6,961 nt of DNA from Candidatus Dojkabacteria bacterium UBA5232. Its GTDB lineage: Bacteria; Patescibacteriota; Dojkabacteria; SC72. Of this stretch, positions 1 to 5,948 are shown in pieces. The stretch is taken from positions 2,973 to 9,933 of the forward strand of contig DHUO01000013.1 in assembly GCA_002409215.1 (NCBI GenBank). The letters are read 5' to 3'. Under the pieces are notes generated by a model. It did not search any database. It worked only from the letters and a program-made list of their open reading frames with translations, and was not told where the DNA came from. Position numbers and translations under genes: made by a program. The stretch's first letter is position 1, and each line of letters starts with the position of its first letter.

Positions 1-70
1 AAAAATCTTAGGCTTTTCCTGTTGCCCAGTTGTGCTTGTAACACCCCAGACAAAGGGAGAAACCTAAGAT
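1..70 (-). terminator. Long hairpin followed by a U-run
   Basis: The arms at 63-70 and 5-12 are perfectly complementary over 8 bp, and the helix extends inwards by about six more pairs. On the minus strand it is followed directly by UUUU, and the window ends there, so the tract may be longer. The 66-nt span is large for an intrinsic terminator. It probably serves both as the body of the small RNA and as its 3' end. Confidence 0.5.
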
Positions 71-94
71 ATCCACACACTTGTAAAGAACAAT
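1..94 (-). ncRNA. Candidate small structured RNA of about 90 nt (family not recognised)
   Basis: A perfect-consensus promoter ends at 100, so transcription should begin near 91-94 and run leftwards. The transcript has a short single-stranded 5' part and then folds into one long hairpin spanning 70 to 5. The basal helix pairs AUCUUAGG (70-63) with CCUAAGAU (12-5). It continues through UUU and UCC against GGA and AAG with a single C-A mismatch, giving about 14 pairs. Above it lie a small internal loop, a UUGUC/GGCAA helix and a GUGU/GCAC helix capped by UACAA. A U-run follows at 4-1, at the window edge. No reading frame is apparent. I see none of the conserved motifs of SRP RNA, tmRNA, RNase P RNA or tRNA. 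It could be a free-standing small RNA or the attenuator-like leader of a gene beyond the left edge. The structure was drawn by hand. Confidence 0.55.
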
Positions 95-99
95 AAAGG

Positions 100-128
100 A
101 TTATACCTCTTACGAACGTATCTGTCAA
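100..128 (-). promoter_or_regulatory. Perfect-consensus sigma70-type promoter
   Basis: On the minus strand TTGACA (128-123) and TATAAT (105-100) are separated by exactly 17 bp. Both hexamers match the housekeeping consensus at all positions. Just upstream is an alternating AT tract (about 131-143) in the place of an UP element. Such strength is typical of stable-RNA genes. The expected start is near 91-94, ahead of the long hairpin. Confidence 0.85.
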
Positions 129-165
129 GCCTATATATATAATCCACATCTTGTCGATTCTTCTG

Positions 166-187
166 TTCTCCTGTCTTGCCAGGAGAA
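166..187. repeat. 8-bp inverted repeat (stem-loop)
   Basis: TTCTCCTG (166-173) and CAGGAGAA (180-187) are perfectly complementary around a 6-nt loop. It reads as a stable hairpin on either strand. Neither strand has a T-run after it, so it is not a standard intrinsic terminator. It lies downstream of radA and upstream of the small-RNA promoter. It may mark the 3' end of the radA message or belong to a larger fold with 199-274. Confidence 0.55.
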
Positions 188-198
188 GTTGACTGCTG

Positions 199-274
199 TC
201 TTTCTCGATGTTACGCAATGACCACACATGAAACGGATGTTACGTAGGTTGTGGATAGTTCGCGCAAAGAAAGA
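199..274. other. Rod-like foldable region downstream of radA
   Basis: Three nested complementary segments lie in register. They are TCTTTCT (199-205) with AGAAAGA (268-274), TTACGC (211-216) with GCGCAA (262-267, one mismatch), and CCACA (222-226) with TGTGG (250-254). A weaker outer pairing joins GTTG (188-191) with CAAC (293-296). The result is an interrupted rod of about 76 to 110 nt. It could be the 3' untranslated region of the S1-clpC-radA message or a separate RNA on either strand. No family was recognised. Confidence 0.35.
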
Positions 275-317
275 GCGTATCCCTTTACATAGCAACACTT
301 TCTTATGGAAACTTTAT

Positions 318-1664
318 CTATATACTACTAACTTTGTAAACCTTCTTAACATCAACCTTCTTGGATGCACCAACCTTCATCCTTCCCACAATCAAATCTG
401 TATAACCACTCCTTTCTGCTTCTTTAATGATTGCATCAACTCCCCATGTTCCCCTAATCTCACCTGTTAAGCCCACCTCTCCAAAATATATTGTGCCTTT
501 AGACAGGGGTTTGTCCTCAACAGAAGATTTAATTGCAGCACAAATAGCTAAATCAATTGCTGGATCGGAGATTGTGAGACCCCCTACAACATTCACAAAT
601 ACATCCTTGTTCCCTAAGAATACACGACCCTTCCTAGACATAACTGCACAAAGCATATCCAATCTTGGCTTCTTAATACCATTAGCAACCCTTCTCAAAG
701 GTCCACCCTCACTCTCCCTTTCAACAACTAGCGCCTGCACTTCAACAAACACAACTCTAGAACCCTGTATAACTGCACCTATAGCACTACCGGAAGACTC
801 GCTACTTGTCTCCAAGAATAATAGCGATGGATTTCCAACTTCATTCAACCCATCCCCCCTCATTTCAAAGACCCCTATTTCATTGGTAGACCCAAACCTA
901 TTCTTCATACTTCTTACTATACGATACTGATTATATTGATCTCCTTCCATATACAAAACACAATCCACAATATGCTCTAAAACCTTGGGTCCCGCAATAT
1001 CTCCCCCTTTATTTATCTGTCCGACAATAAAAATGGGAATTCCTGTCTTTTTACCTGCTCTCGTTAGCAAAGCACCTGACAATCTAACCTGAGATATACT
1101 TCCTGGATAACCTTTAGATTGCAGAGAAGACATACTTTGTATAGAATCAACAACTACAAGCTCAAAATTCTCAGCCTCTACTAAGGCAGTAATGTTTTCG
1201 GCAATCGTATCTTCTGTAACAACAAAATTCTCAATCTTTTTTCCTTTCGGACTTCCCGATAACCTCTCTAGCCTTTCATTTAATTGCGATGGAGATTCTT
1301 CACCACAAACATACAACACCTTACCTTTACTACAGAAATTCAAAACTATTTGCATCAACATTGTGGACTTACCAACACCCGGTTCACCACTAAGAAGGAC
1401 AACTTCACCCGGAACAAGACCACTACCAAGGACCCTATCAAACTCTATATATCCTGTACTTATCTTGTTCTGAGGAATGTTTTTGCCTTTTTTAGCAATG
1501 AAGCTCTTAATTGATTCATAACTTGAAGCCTCTACAGGCTTGTTACTATTTGAAACAACTGGAATATCTTCCATCTCTTCCAATGTCCCCCATTCTCCAC
1601 AAGCAGAACATTTGCCCGACCACTTCAAAAATTCAGTATTGCAAGAAGAACAGATGTATTTCAT
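318..1664 (-). CDS. radA: DNA repair protein RadA (Sms)
   Basis: RadA is a RecA-like ATPase and branch-migration helicase acting in recombinational repair on DNA in the cytoplasm. The 448-residue length is normal for the family. The N-terminus has a four-cysteine zinc finger (C5, C8, C19, C22) with the usual KWSGKC and CGEWGT context. The RecA core follows, with Walker A GEPGVGKS at 93-100 and Walker B LVVVDS ending near D173. The family-specific KNRFG motif is at 254-258. The C-terminal part (about 300-440) is the Lon-like domain, including GEVGLTGEIRG near 395-405. All key ATPase residues are present. The ATG at 1664 overlaps the TAA of clpC by one base (TAATG). The upstream Shine-Dalgarno is weak, so translation is probably coupled to clpC. 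It ends with TAG. It is the last gene of the S1-clpC-radA operon. The same clpC-radA order occurs in the Bacillus clpC operon. Confidence 0.97.
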   Translation of the reverse strand: MKYICSSCNTEFLKWSGKCSACGEWGTLEEMEDIPVVSNSNKPVEASSYESIKSFIAKKGKNIPQNKISTGYIEFDRVLGSGLVPGEVVLLSGEPGVGKSTMLMQIVLNFCSKGKVLYVCGEESPSQLNERLERLSGSPKGKKIENFVVTEDTIAENITALVEAENFELVVVDSIQSMSSLQSKGYPGSISQVRLSGALLTRAGKKTGIPIFIVGQINKGGDIAGPKVLEHIVDCVLYMEGDQYNQYRIVRSMKNRFGSTNEIGVFEMRGDGLNEVGNPSLLFLETSSESSGSAIGAVIQGSRVVFVEVQALVVERESEGGPLRRVANGIKKPRLDMLCAVMSRKGRVFLGNKDVFVNVVGGLTISDPAIDLAICAAIKSSVEDKPLSKGTIYFGEVGLTGEIRGTWGVDAIIKEAERSGYTDLIVGRMKVGASKKVDVKKVYKVSSI

Positions 1665-4165
1665 TATTCTTTATCTTCTAAAATTACTAACTTTCCATCC
1701 TCTAAGACAACATTCAATTCCACAATCTTCTTTGATTTTGTACCATCACCATGGGTAAGGATATATTCTGCAAGAAGATTCTCTACACTATCCTGCACAA
1801 ACCTTCTCAACGGCCTAGCACCATACTCCTCACTAAAAGCCTCTTTTGCTATATATCCCACCGCCTTACTATCCAACTTCACTCTCATGTTTTCCTCTTC
1901 CAGTCTTCTATTTAGATTCTCAACAAGAAGTCCAACAATCTTTCTTGCATCCCTTCTTGTCAAAGATCTAAAAATCACCATATCATCAAGACGATTTAAT
2001 AATTCAGGTCTCAGAGTATTTTGTAACTCGCCCAACAAAGTCTGCTTCATACTATTATATGCACTATCTATCTCAGTATCTTTCCTCTCTCCTCTACTAT
2101 CTTTTGCACCAAAACCCAACACCCTATCCTTCCTTATCTCCTCTGCACCAATATTTGAGGTTAATATAATAACTGTATTCTTGAAATTCACCCTTCTACC
2201 TCTACCATCTGTTAAATGTCCATACTCCAATATCTGCAACAAGACATTCAAAACCTCTGGATGTGCCTTCTCAACTTCATCAAAGAGAATAACGGAGTGT
2301 GGATGTCTTCGAACTTTCTCAGTCAACCAACCTCCCTCTTGAAAACCAACATATCCTGGAGGAGAACCAATTAGCTTAGAAACACTATGCATCTCCATCA
2401 TTTCACTCATATCTACCTGCACAAGATTATCCTCTTTGCCAAAAAGCTCGTTTGTTAAGACTTTTGCCAACTCAGTCTTCCCCACACCAGTTGGACCCAA
2501 GAAAAGAAAAGATGCCCAAGGCCTACCAGCATCAATGATTCCTGTTCTTGCCCTCTTAATCGCACTTGAAACGATAGAGCAAGCCTCATCCTGTCCGATT
2601 ATTTGCTTCTTTAATTCTTTTTCTAGATTTAACAATGCATTTTTCTCCTTACTACCAAGTGTATTTACTGGAATACCTGTCCACTTTGAAATCACCTCTC
2701 TTACATCATCAGCATTTATCTCATTAACCTTCTGCATTTTTGCTAACTTCATCTTTTTCTCACGCTCACCAATCTTTTCCAAAATGACTTCCTCTTTCCT
2801 CTGTACTCTCAAAGCCTCTTCCATTTCTCCACCAGTTATTAATTTCTCTTTCTTACCCCTCATATCTCTAAGAATATTCTTCATCGCCTGTATATCAGCA
2901 AAGTCTGATTCAACATCTAATCTCTTAGATGCAGCTGCTTCATCAAGAGCATCTATTGCTTTGTCTGGTAGATATCTATCTGCGACATACCTATCTGTGA
3001 GGTTGGCTGAATACTTGATTGCTTCATCGCCTATCTTAACTTTATGATGATCCTCTAATATGGGCCTAATCTTATCTAAAACCTTAATCGTACTTAAAAC
3101 CGAAAGCTCCTCTAAGTACAGAGGCTGGAACCTTCTTGCCAAAGCATTATCTGACTCAAAGTATGCACTATATTCCTCTGTTGTTGTCGCACCTATTACT
3201 CTAAAGTCCTCTCTTGTTAAGGCTGGTTTTAGAACAGATGCAATATCCGAAGAACTACCAGGAATTCCCGGAGATACTATTGAAGAGATTTCATCTATGA
3301 AAAGTATTGTATTATCCGAATTTGCAATCTCATCAATGATTGCCATTACCTTCTCTTCCACATCACCCCTCATCTTACTCCCTGCCATAATAGCTGAAAC
3401 ATCCAAAGAAACAATCTTTGCATCTCTAAGTGATGGATTTACTACCCCATCAGCTATTCTCTGCGCAAGACCTTCAACTAAAACTGTCTTTCCAACACCT
3501 GCCTGTCCAAGAATTATTGGATTATTCTTCTTCCTTCTGCTTAAAATATTCACCAACTGATCTATCTCCTCCTCTCTTCCAATGACAGGATCTAACTGCC
3601 CAAGCTTTGCTAATTCAACCAAATCTGTTCCTAGAAAATCAATTATTCCTCCTTCATTCTGCATATCAAAACCTCTAGGTAGAAAACCAACAGGATATAT
3701 TGCAACCTTAAAAAGGGCTTCTTGAAACTTCTCATATGTCAGTCCTAAAGATTCTAAACCTTTAAGCTCTCTAAAATTACCCTCCAAGAGTGAAAGCATC
3801 AAATGCTCTGTACCTACATATATATGATTAGCTTTCTGTGCTGTTAAAAATGCCCTATCTACTACATATTTAACATCTTCTGTTAATACAATATCCCGAG
3901 ACAGGGAGGAATTACCCGTGATTTCAATACCTCTCTTACCTATAACCTTATCCAAAATATCCACTTCAGAAATCTTCATTTGATCAATCACCCTTCTTGC
4001 CAAGGATTCTGTATTCAATACAATCCCTACCAAAAGAGACTTTACAGACACACCTTTCTCTTTCAAGAAGTCCGAAACAAACGAAGCCGTTCGCAACGAG
4101 ATAACTACATTACCACTAACCCTTGAAAGAAGGATATTTTCTTTTTTCCTTTTTGTATTAAGCAT
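1664..4165 (-). CDS. clpC: ClpC-type AAA+ unfoldase, ATP-binding subunit of Clp protease
   Basis: This hexameric unfoldase feeds substrates to the ClpP peptidase in the cytoplasm. At 833 residues it is near normal size. A divergent Clp-N domain (about 25-155) keeps a recognisable second repeat (YVGTEHLMLSLLEG, 116-129). D1 has Walker A GQAGVGKT (220-227), Walker B ILFIDE (287-292) and RRF (344-346). A middle segment (about 425-480) is a charged coiled coil of ClpC type, short compared with ClpB. D2 has Walker A GPTGVGKT (557-564), Walker B VILFDE (625-630), pore loop GYVG (604-607), arginine finger R725 and sensor-2 GARPLRR (782-788). An LGF tripeptide (683-685) sits where ClpC and ClpA carry the ClpP-docking loop, so ClpP partnering is likely. 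The oddity is the D1 pore loop: GSKMRG (262-267) has Met265 where the family normally has Tyr. The ATG at 4165 is the first possible start. It has no Shine-Dalgarno but a TATAAT hexamer just upstream. Confidence 0.96.
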   Translation of the reverse strand: MLNTKRKKENILLSRVSGNVVISLRTASFVSDFLKEKGVSVKSLLVGIVLNTESLARRVIDQMKISEVDILDKVIGKRGIEITGNSSLSRDIVLTEDVKYVVDRAFLTAQKANHIYVGTEHLMLSLLEGNFRELKGLESLGLTYEKFQEALFKVAIYPVGFLPRGFDMQNEGGIIDFLGTDLVELAKLGQLDPVIGREEEIDQLVNILSRRKKNNPIILGQAGVGKTVLVEGLAQRIADGVVNPSLRDAKIVSLDVSAIMAGSKMRGDVEEKVMAIIDEIANSDNTILFIDEISSIVSPGIPGSSSDIASVLKPALTREDFRVIGATTTEEYSAYFESDNALARRFQPLYLEELSVLSTIKVLDKIRPILEDHHKVKIGDEAIKYSANLTDRYVADRYLPDKAIDALDEAAASKRLDVESDFADIQAMKNILRDMRGKKEKLITGGEMEEALRVQRKEEVILEKIGEREKKMKLAKMQKVNEINADDVREVISKWTGIPVNTLGSKEKNALLNLEKELKKQIIGQDEACSIVSSAIKRARTGIIDAGRPWASFLFLGPTGVGKTELAKVLTNELFGKEDNLVQVDMSEMMEMHSVSKLIGSPPGYVGFQEGGWLTEKVRRHPHSVILFDEVEKAHPEVLNVLLQILEYGHLTDGRGRRVNFKNTVIILTSNIGAEEIRKDRVLGFGAKDSRGERKDTEIDSAYNSMKQTLLGELQNTLRPELLNRLDDMVIFRSLTRRDARKIVGLLVENLNRRLEEENMRVKLDSKAVGYIAKEAFSEEYGARPLRRFVQDSVENLLAEYILTHGDGTKSKKIVELNVVLEDGKLVILEDKE

Positions 4166-4172
4166 GCTTAAT
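4157..4172. promoter_or_regulatory. 16-bp perfect palindrome across the clpC start codon (possible operator)
   Basis: ATTAAGCATGCTTAAT is its own reverse complement over all 16 bp and has the clpC ATG (4165-4163, minus strand) near its centre. It overlaps the downstream end of a TATAAT hexamer at 4176-4171. The position suits a dimeric repressor acting on an internal clpC promoter. It matches neither the CIRCE nor the CtsR heptad pattern as I know them. Function is inferred only from symmetry and position. Confidence 0.4.
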
Positions 4173-4176
4173 TATA
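4171..4176 (-). promoter_or_regulatory. -10-like TATAAT just before the clpC start; possible leaderless promoter
   Basis: TATAAT is followed by TAAGC and then ATG, so the A of the start codon is the sixth base after the hexamer, about where transcription should begin. I see no good -35 at 17-bp spacing, where the sequence is GAAATA. Given the missing Shine-Dalgarno, an internal promoter giving a leaderless clpC transcript is possible. Read-through from the S1 promoter across the 27-bp gap is equally plausible. Confidence 0.35.
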
Positions 4177-4192
4177 CTACATAGAGAAAGGA

Positions 4193-5470
4193 TTATTTCT
4201 TTTCAGAAATCTCCTCTTCCACTGCACTATCTACTGCATCTGCTAACTCCTCTTCAGAAATTTCGACCTTTTTCTCCTCTGCCTTAGGTTTAGAAGCTCC
4301 ATATTTTGCAGCTTTAAGACTTAAACCTAAATGCCTTTCTGTTGAAGAGATTGAGAGAATCTTTACATCAACATCTTCTCCCACCTTAACAATATCTGCA
4401 GGATCTTTTACTAGTTTATCTGATAATTCTGAAATATGTATTAACCCATTTAAACCCTCTGCAATTCTAACAAATGCTCCGTAAGGAACAACTTTCTGAA
4501 CCTTACCTTGAACAACGTCACCCATTTTGTATTTAGCAATTGCCTCTGCCCATGGATCTTTAAGAAGTCTTTTAACACTATATGCAACTCTTTTACCACC
4601 ATCAGAAACACCTATTACCATTACATTTACCTTGCTACCTACTCCATACAAACTGCCGATATCTTCAACCTTATCCCAGGAAAGTTCTGAGAGGTGAACC
4701 AATCCTTCAAGTCCTTCTGCATTAACAAAGATTCCAAAAGGTGTAATACCACTAACAATTCCTTCCAATACATCACCCTCCTTAACCTTACTCAATGTTT
4801 TCTCTCTCTGCTCCAAGTCTCTAGATTGTGTCACCATCTTCTCAGAAAGGATAATTCTGTTCTTTTCTCTATCCAATTCAATGATTCTAGTCTGAATCTT
4901 ATCTCCTACTAAGGAGTTTAATCTCTTCTGTACTTTAGATGAAATATCTTTTCCAACCTGCCTTATACCATCTAAATACACCCTAGAAGCATCTAATTGT
5001 GATGTTGGGATAAAGCCTCTAATACCTTTACCAATCTCGACTATAAGCCCACCGTTATTTGCCTCAACAACAACTGTTTCGACAACATCATTATCTTTCT
5101 TCGCCTTATCAAGTGTTAACCATGTACTTGCTTGCTGTGTCCTTCTAATAGAGAGAATTAACTGTCCTTCATCATCTTCAGGCTTAACAACATATACCAA
5201 TACTTTCTCTCCTGGTTTTAGTTCTCTCCAATCTAATGTATCACTCTTTAATTCTCTTCCTGCTACAATTCCTTCTGATTTATAACCAATATCTACAATT
5301 ACCATACCATCTCTCACATCTACTACATCTCCTTCAACAATATCACCTCTATTAAAGGTTTTTACTTGATTTGCTTCATCTGAGAGAAATGAATCAATTT
5401 GTGAATATAGGGCTTTGTTATCTTTAACTTTTGCTACTTTCTTTGTAGCGATCTTTTTTGTTTCTTCCAT
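4193..5470 (-). CDS. rpsA: Ribosomal protein S1 homologue with four S1 domains
   Basis: S1 proteins bind mRNA on the 30S subunit and help load transcripts. From the chosen ATG the protein has 425 residues. A basic N-terminal segment is followed by four S1/OB-fold domains at about 40-108, 125-210, 230-300 and 316-386. Domains 3 and 4 are the clearest, with GIVSGITPFGIFV, GLVHLSEL, GKVQKVVPYGAFV and GLIHISEL. The tail (about 397-425) is strongly acidic. Four domains is fewer than the six of E. coli S1 and resembles Gram-positive-type S1. The same frame stays open to a TTG at 5518. I prefer the ATG at 5470 because AAAGGA (5483-5478) stands 7 nt before it and the TTG has no such site. An extended -10 promoter lies upstream, and clpC follows after 27 bp. 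S1-family proteins can regulate their own translation, so the leader hairpin is of interest. Confidence 0.93.
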   Translation of the reverse strand: MEETKKIATKKVAKVKDNKALYSQIDSFLSDEANQVKTFNRGDIVEGDVVDVRDGMVIVDIGYKSEGIVAGRELKSDTLDWRELKPGEKVLVYVVKPEDDEGQLILSIRRTQQASTWLTLDKAKKDNDVVETVVVEANNGGLIVEIGKGIRGFIPTSQLDASRVYLDGIRQVGKDISSKVQKRLNSLVGDKIQTRIIELDREKNRIILSEKMVTQSRDLEQREKTLSKVKEGDVLEGIVSGITPFGIFVNAEGLEGLVHLSELSWDKVEDIGSLYGVGSKVNVMVIGVSDGGKRVAYSVKRLLKDPWAEAIAKYKMGDVVQGKVQKVVPYGAFVRIAEGLNGLIHISELSDKLVKDPADIVKVGEDVDVKILSISSTERHLGLSLKAAKYGASKPKAEEKKVEISEEELADAVDSAVEEEISEKK

Positions 5471-5477
5471 AGGATTA

Positions 5478-5483
5478 TCCTTT
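5478..5483 (-). promoter_or_regulatory. Ribosome binding site deciding the S1 start
   Basis: AAAGGA on the minus strand ends 7 nt before the ATG at 5470. No comparable site precedes the in-frame TTG at 5518, which supports the shorter S1 protein. It is the clearest Shine-Dalgarno sequence in the window. Confidence 0.6.
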
Positions 5484-5496
5484 GGTGATGCCTTCT

Positions 5497-5538
5497 TGTT
5501 AGCTAGACAGACATACAACTAATATTAATATGCTAACA
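5497..5538 (-). promoter_or_regulatory. Leader stem-loop upstream of the S1 gene
   Basis: TGTTAGC (5538-5532, minus strand) and GCTAACA (5503-5497) are perfect 7-bp complements around a 28-nt loop containing ATATTAATAT. The predicted transcription start is near 5538, so the 5' end of the message would form this stem, with the ribosome binding site 14 nt after it. It could stabilise the 5' end or act in autogenous control by S1. The function is inferred. Confidence 0.4.
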
Positions 5539-5544
5539 GATAGG

Positions 5545-5574
5545 AGTATATCATACATATGCGTATTTTTGCAA
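5545..5574 (-). promoter_or_regulatory. Extended -10 promoter for the S1-clpC-radA operon
   Basis: On the minus strand TTGCAA (5574-5569) and TATACT (5550-5545) are separated by 18 bp, and the -10 is preceded by TGA, an extended -10 motif. The expected start is near 5538, giving a leader of about 68 nt to the S1 ATG. The -35 lies inside a 12-bp palindrome, TTTTTGCAAAAA (5566-5577). Confidence 0.65.
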
Positions 5575-5630
5575 AAAAGATAATAATGATAGAAAAAGAA
5601 CAAAATAATATAGTCATTACTGTTTTTTAC

Positions 5631-5659
5631 TTGTACAAGATAAGTACTTTTGATAGTAT
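5631..5659 (+). promoter_or_regulatory. Possible divergent promoter for the small plus-strand gene
   Basis: TTGTAC (5631-5636) and TAGTAT (5654-5659) are 17 bp apart, with TGA just before the -10. The -35 lies inside the 10-bp palindrome CTTGTACAAG (5630-5639). Transcription would start about 10 nt before the ATG at 5676. The surrounding AT-richness makes chance matches likely. Confidence 0.35.
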
Positions 5660-5675
5660 TATATATAGTATAAAT

Positions 5676-5828
5676 ATGAAAACTGCCGTACAGAGGAAAC
5701 TACATCCAAAAAACTATCTCCTAATACTGTTTCTTGCCCTATCCATAGTACTAGTTCCCATTATCCTTTCTTTGGTTAATTGTAGTGATAATACTACTGC
5801 TAATTATACTAATATACAAAAAATATAG
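5676..5828 (+). CDS. Possible small single-pass membrane protein (50 aa)
   Basis: I do not recognise this protein. It starts with a basic segment (MKTAVQRKLHPKN), has one hydrophobic stretch at about residues 14-34, then a polar tail rich in Asn and Thr. This matches a positive-inside single-pass membrane peptide with its tail outside the cell. LVNC at 33-36 resembles a lipobox but has Asn before the Cys, so a lipoprotein is unlikely. It is the only plausible plus-strand gene, divergent from the S1 operon and convergent with the sortase gene. The frame is open upstream to an ATG at 5559, but the extra 39 residues look like translated intergenic DNA and would overlap the S1 promoter. No Shine-Dalgarno precedes the ATG at 5676. 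A promoter-like pair at 5631-5659 and a downstream hairpin at 5904-5939 give modest support. It may be spurious. Confidence 0.4.
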   Translation: MKTAVQRKLHPKNYLLILFLALSIVLVPIILSLVNCSDNTTANYTNIQKI

Positions 5829-5903
5829 AAACAAAAACAAAAGGTAGGATTAGAAAATACTCTTCTTAATAATAAATCCCTGTTTTGAATTATGAAGAAT
5901 CTC

Positions 5904-5939
5904 GGAAAGGTCTTTTATATTGGTCGCAAAGACCTTTCC
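5904..5939. terminator. 12-bp inverted repeat between convergent genes (possible bidirectional terminator)
   Basis: GGAAAGGTCTTT (5904-5915) and AAAGACCTTTCC (5928-5939) are perfect complements with a 12-nt loop. The hairpin lies 9 bp past the sortase stop and 75 bp past the small plus-strand frame, the expected place for a shared terminator. Neither strand has a T-run outside the stem; the only U-rich bases are inside it. It may therefore be a factor-assisted terminator or an mRNA 3'-end stabiliser. Confidence 0.5.
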
Positions 5940-5948
5940 ACTTGCACT

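Noticed and set aside
5..70. tRNA, SRP RNA, tmRNA or RNase P RNA in the left hairpin
   Set aside because: No T-loop GGTTC, no SRP domain IV signature, no tmRNA 5' or 3' ends and no RNase P conserved blocks are present. The single long hairpin does not fit a cloverleaf.
228..470. Plus-strand frame of 80 residues next to the left intergenic region
   Set aside because: Half of it is antisense to the radA 3' end, it has no ribosome binding site, and its residues look like translated non-coding DNA. It also overlaps the foldable region.
427..3560. Several plus-strand frames of 70-200 residues opposite radA and clpC
   Set aside because: They are antisense shadows of two well-supported genes. Their Ser/Leu/Ile/Phe-rich composition is typical of reverse-complement translation, and none shows a domain.
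4508..4912. Two plus-strand frames opposite the S1 gene
   Set aside because: Both lie wholly inside the S1 coding region, antisense, with no domain, promoter or ribosome binding site.
5471..5518. N-terminal extension of S1 from TTG at 5518
   Set aside because: The extra 16 residues have no Shine-Dalgarno site and would cover the leader hairpin. The ATG at 5470 has AAAGGA at 7 nt.
5566..5577. 12-bp palindrome TTTTTGCAAAAA as an operator
   Set aside because: It is mostly A and T runs in AT-rich DNA, so chance is a sufficient explanation, though it does overlap the S1 -35 element.
5559..5675. Longer version of the small plus-strand protein starting at 5559
   Set aside because: It would start inside the spacer of the S1 promoter, and the added residues do not resemble a protein segment.
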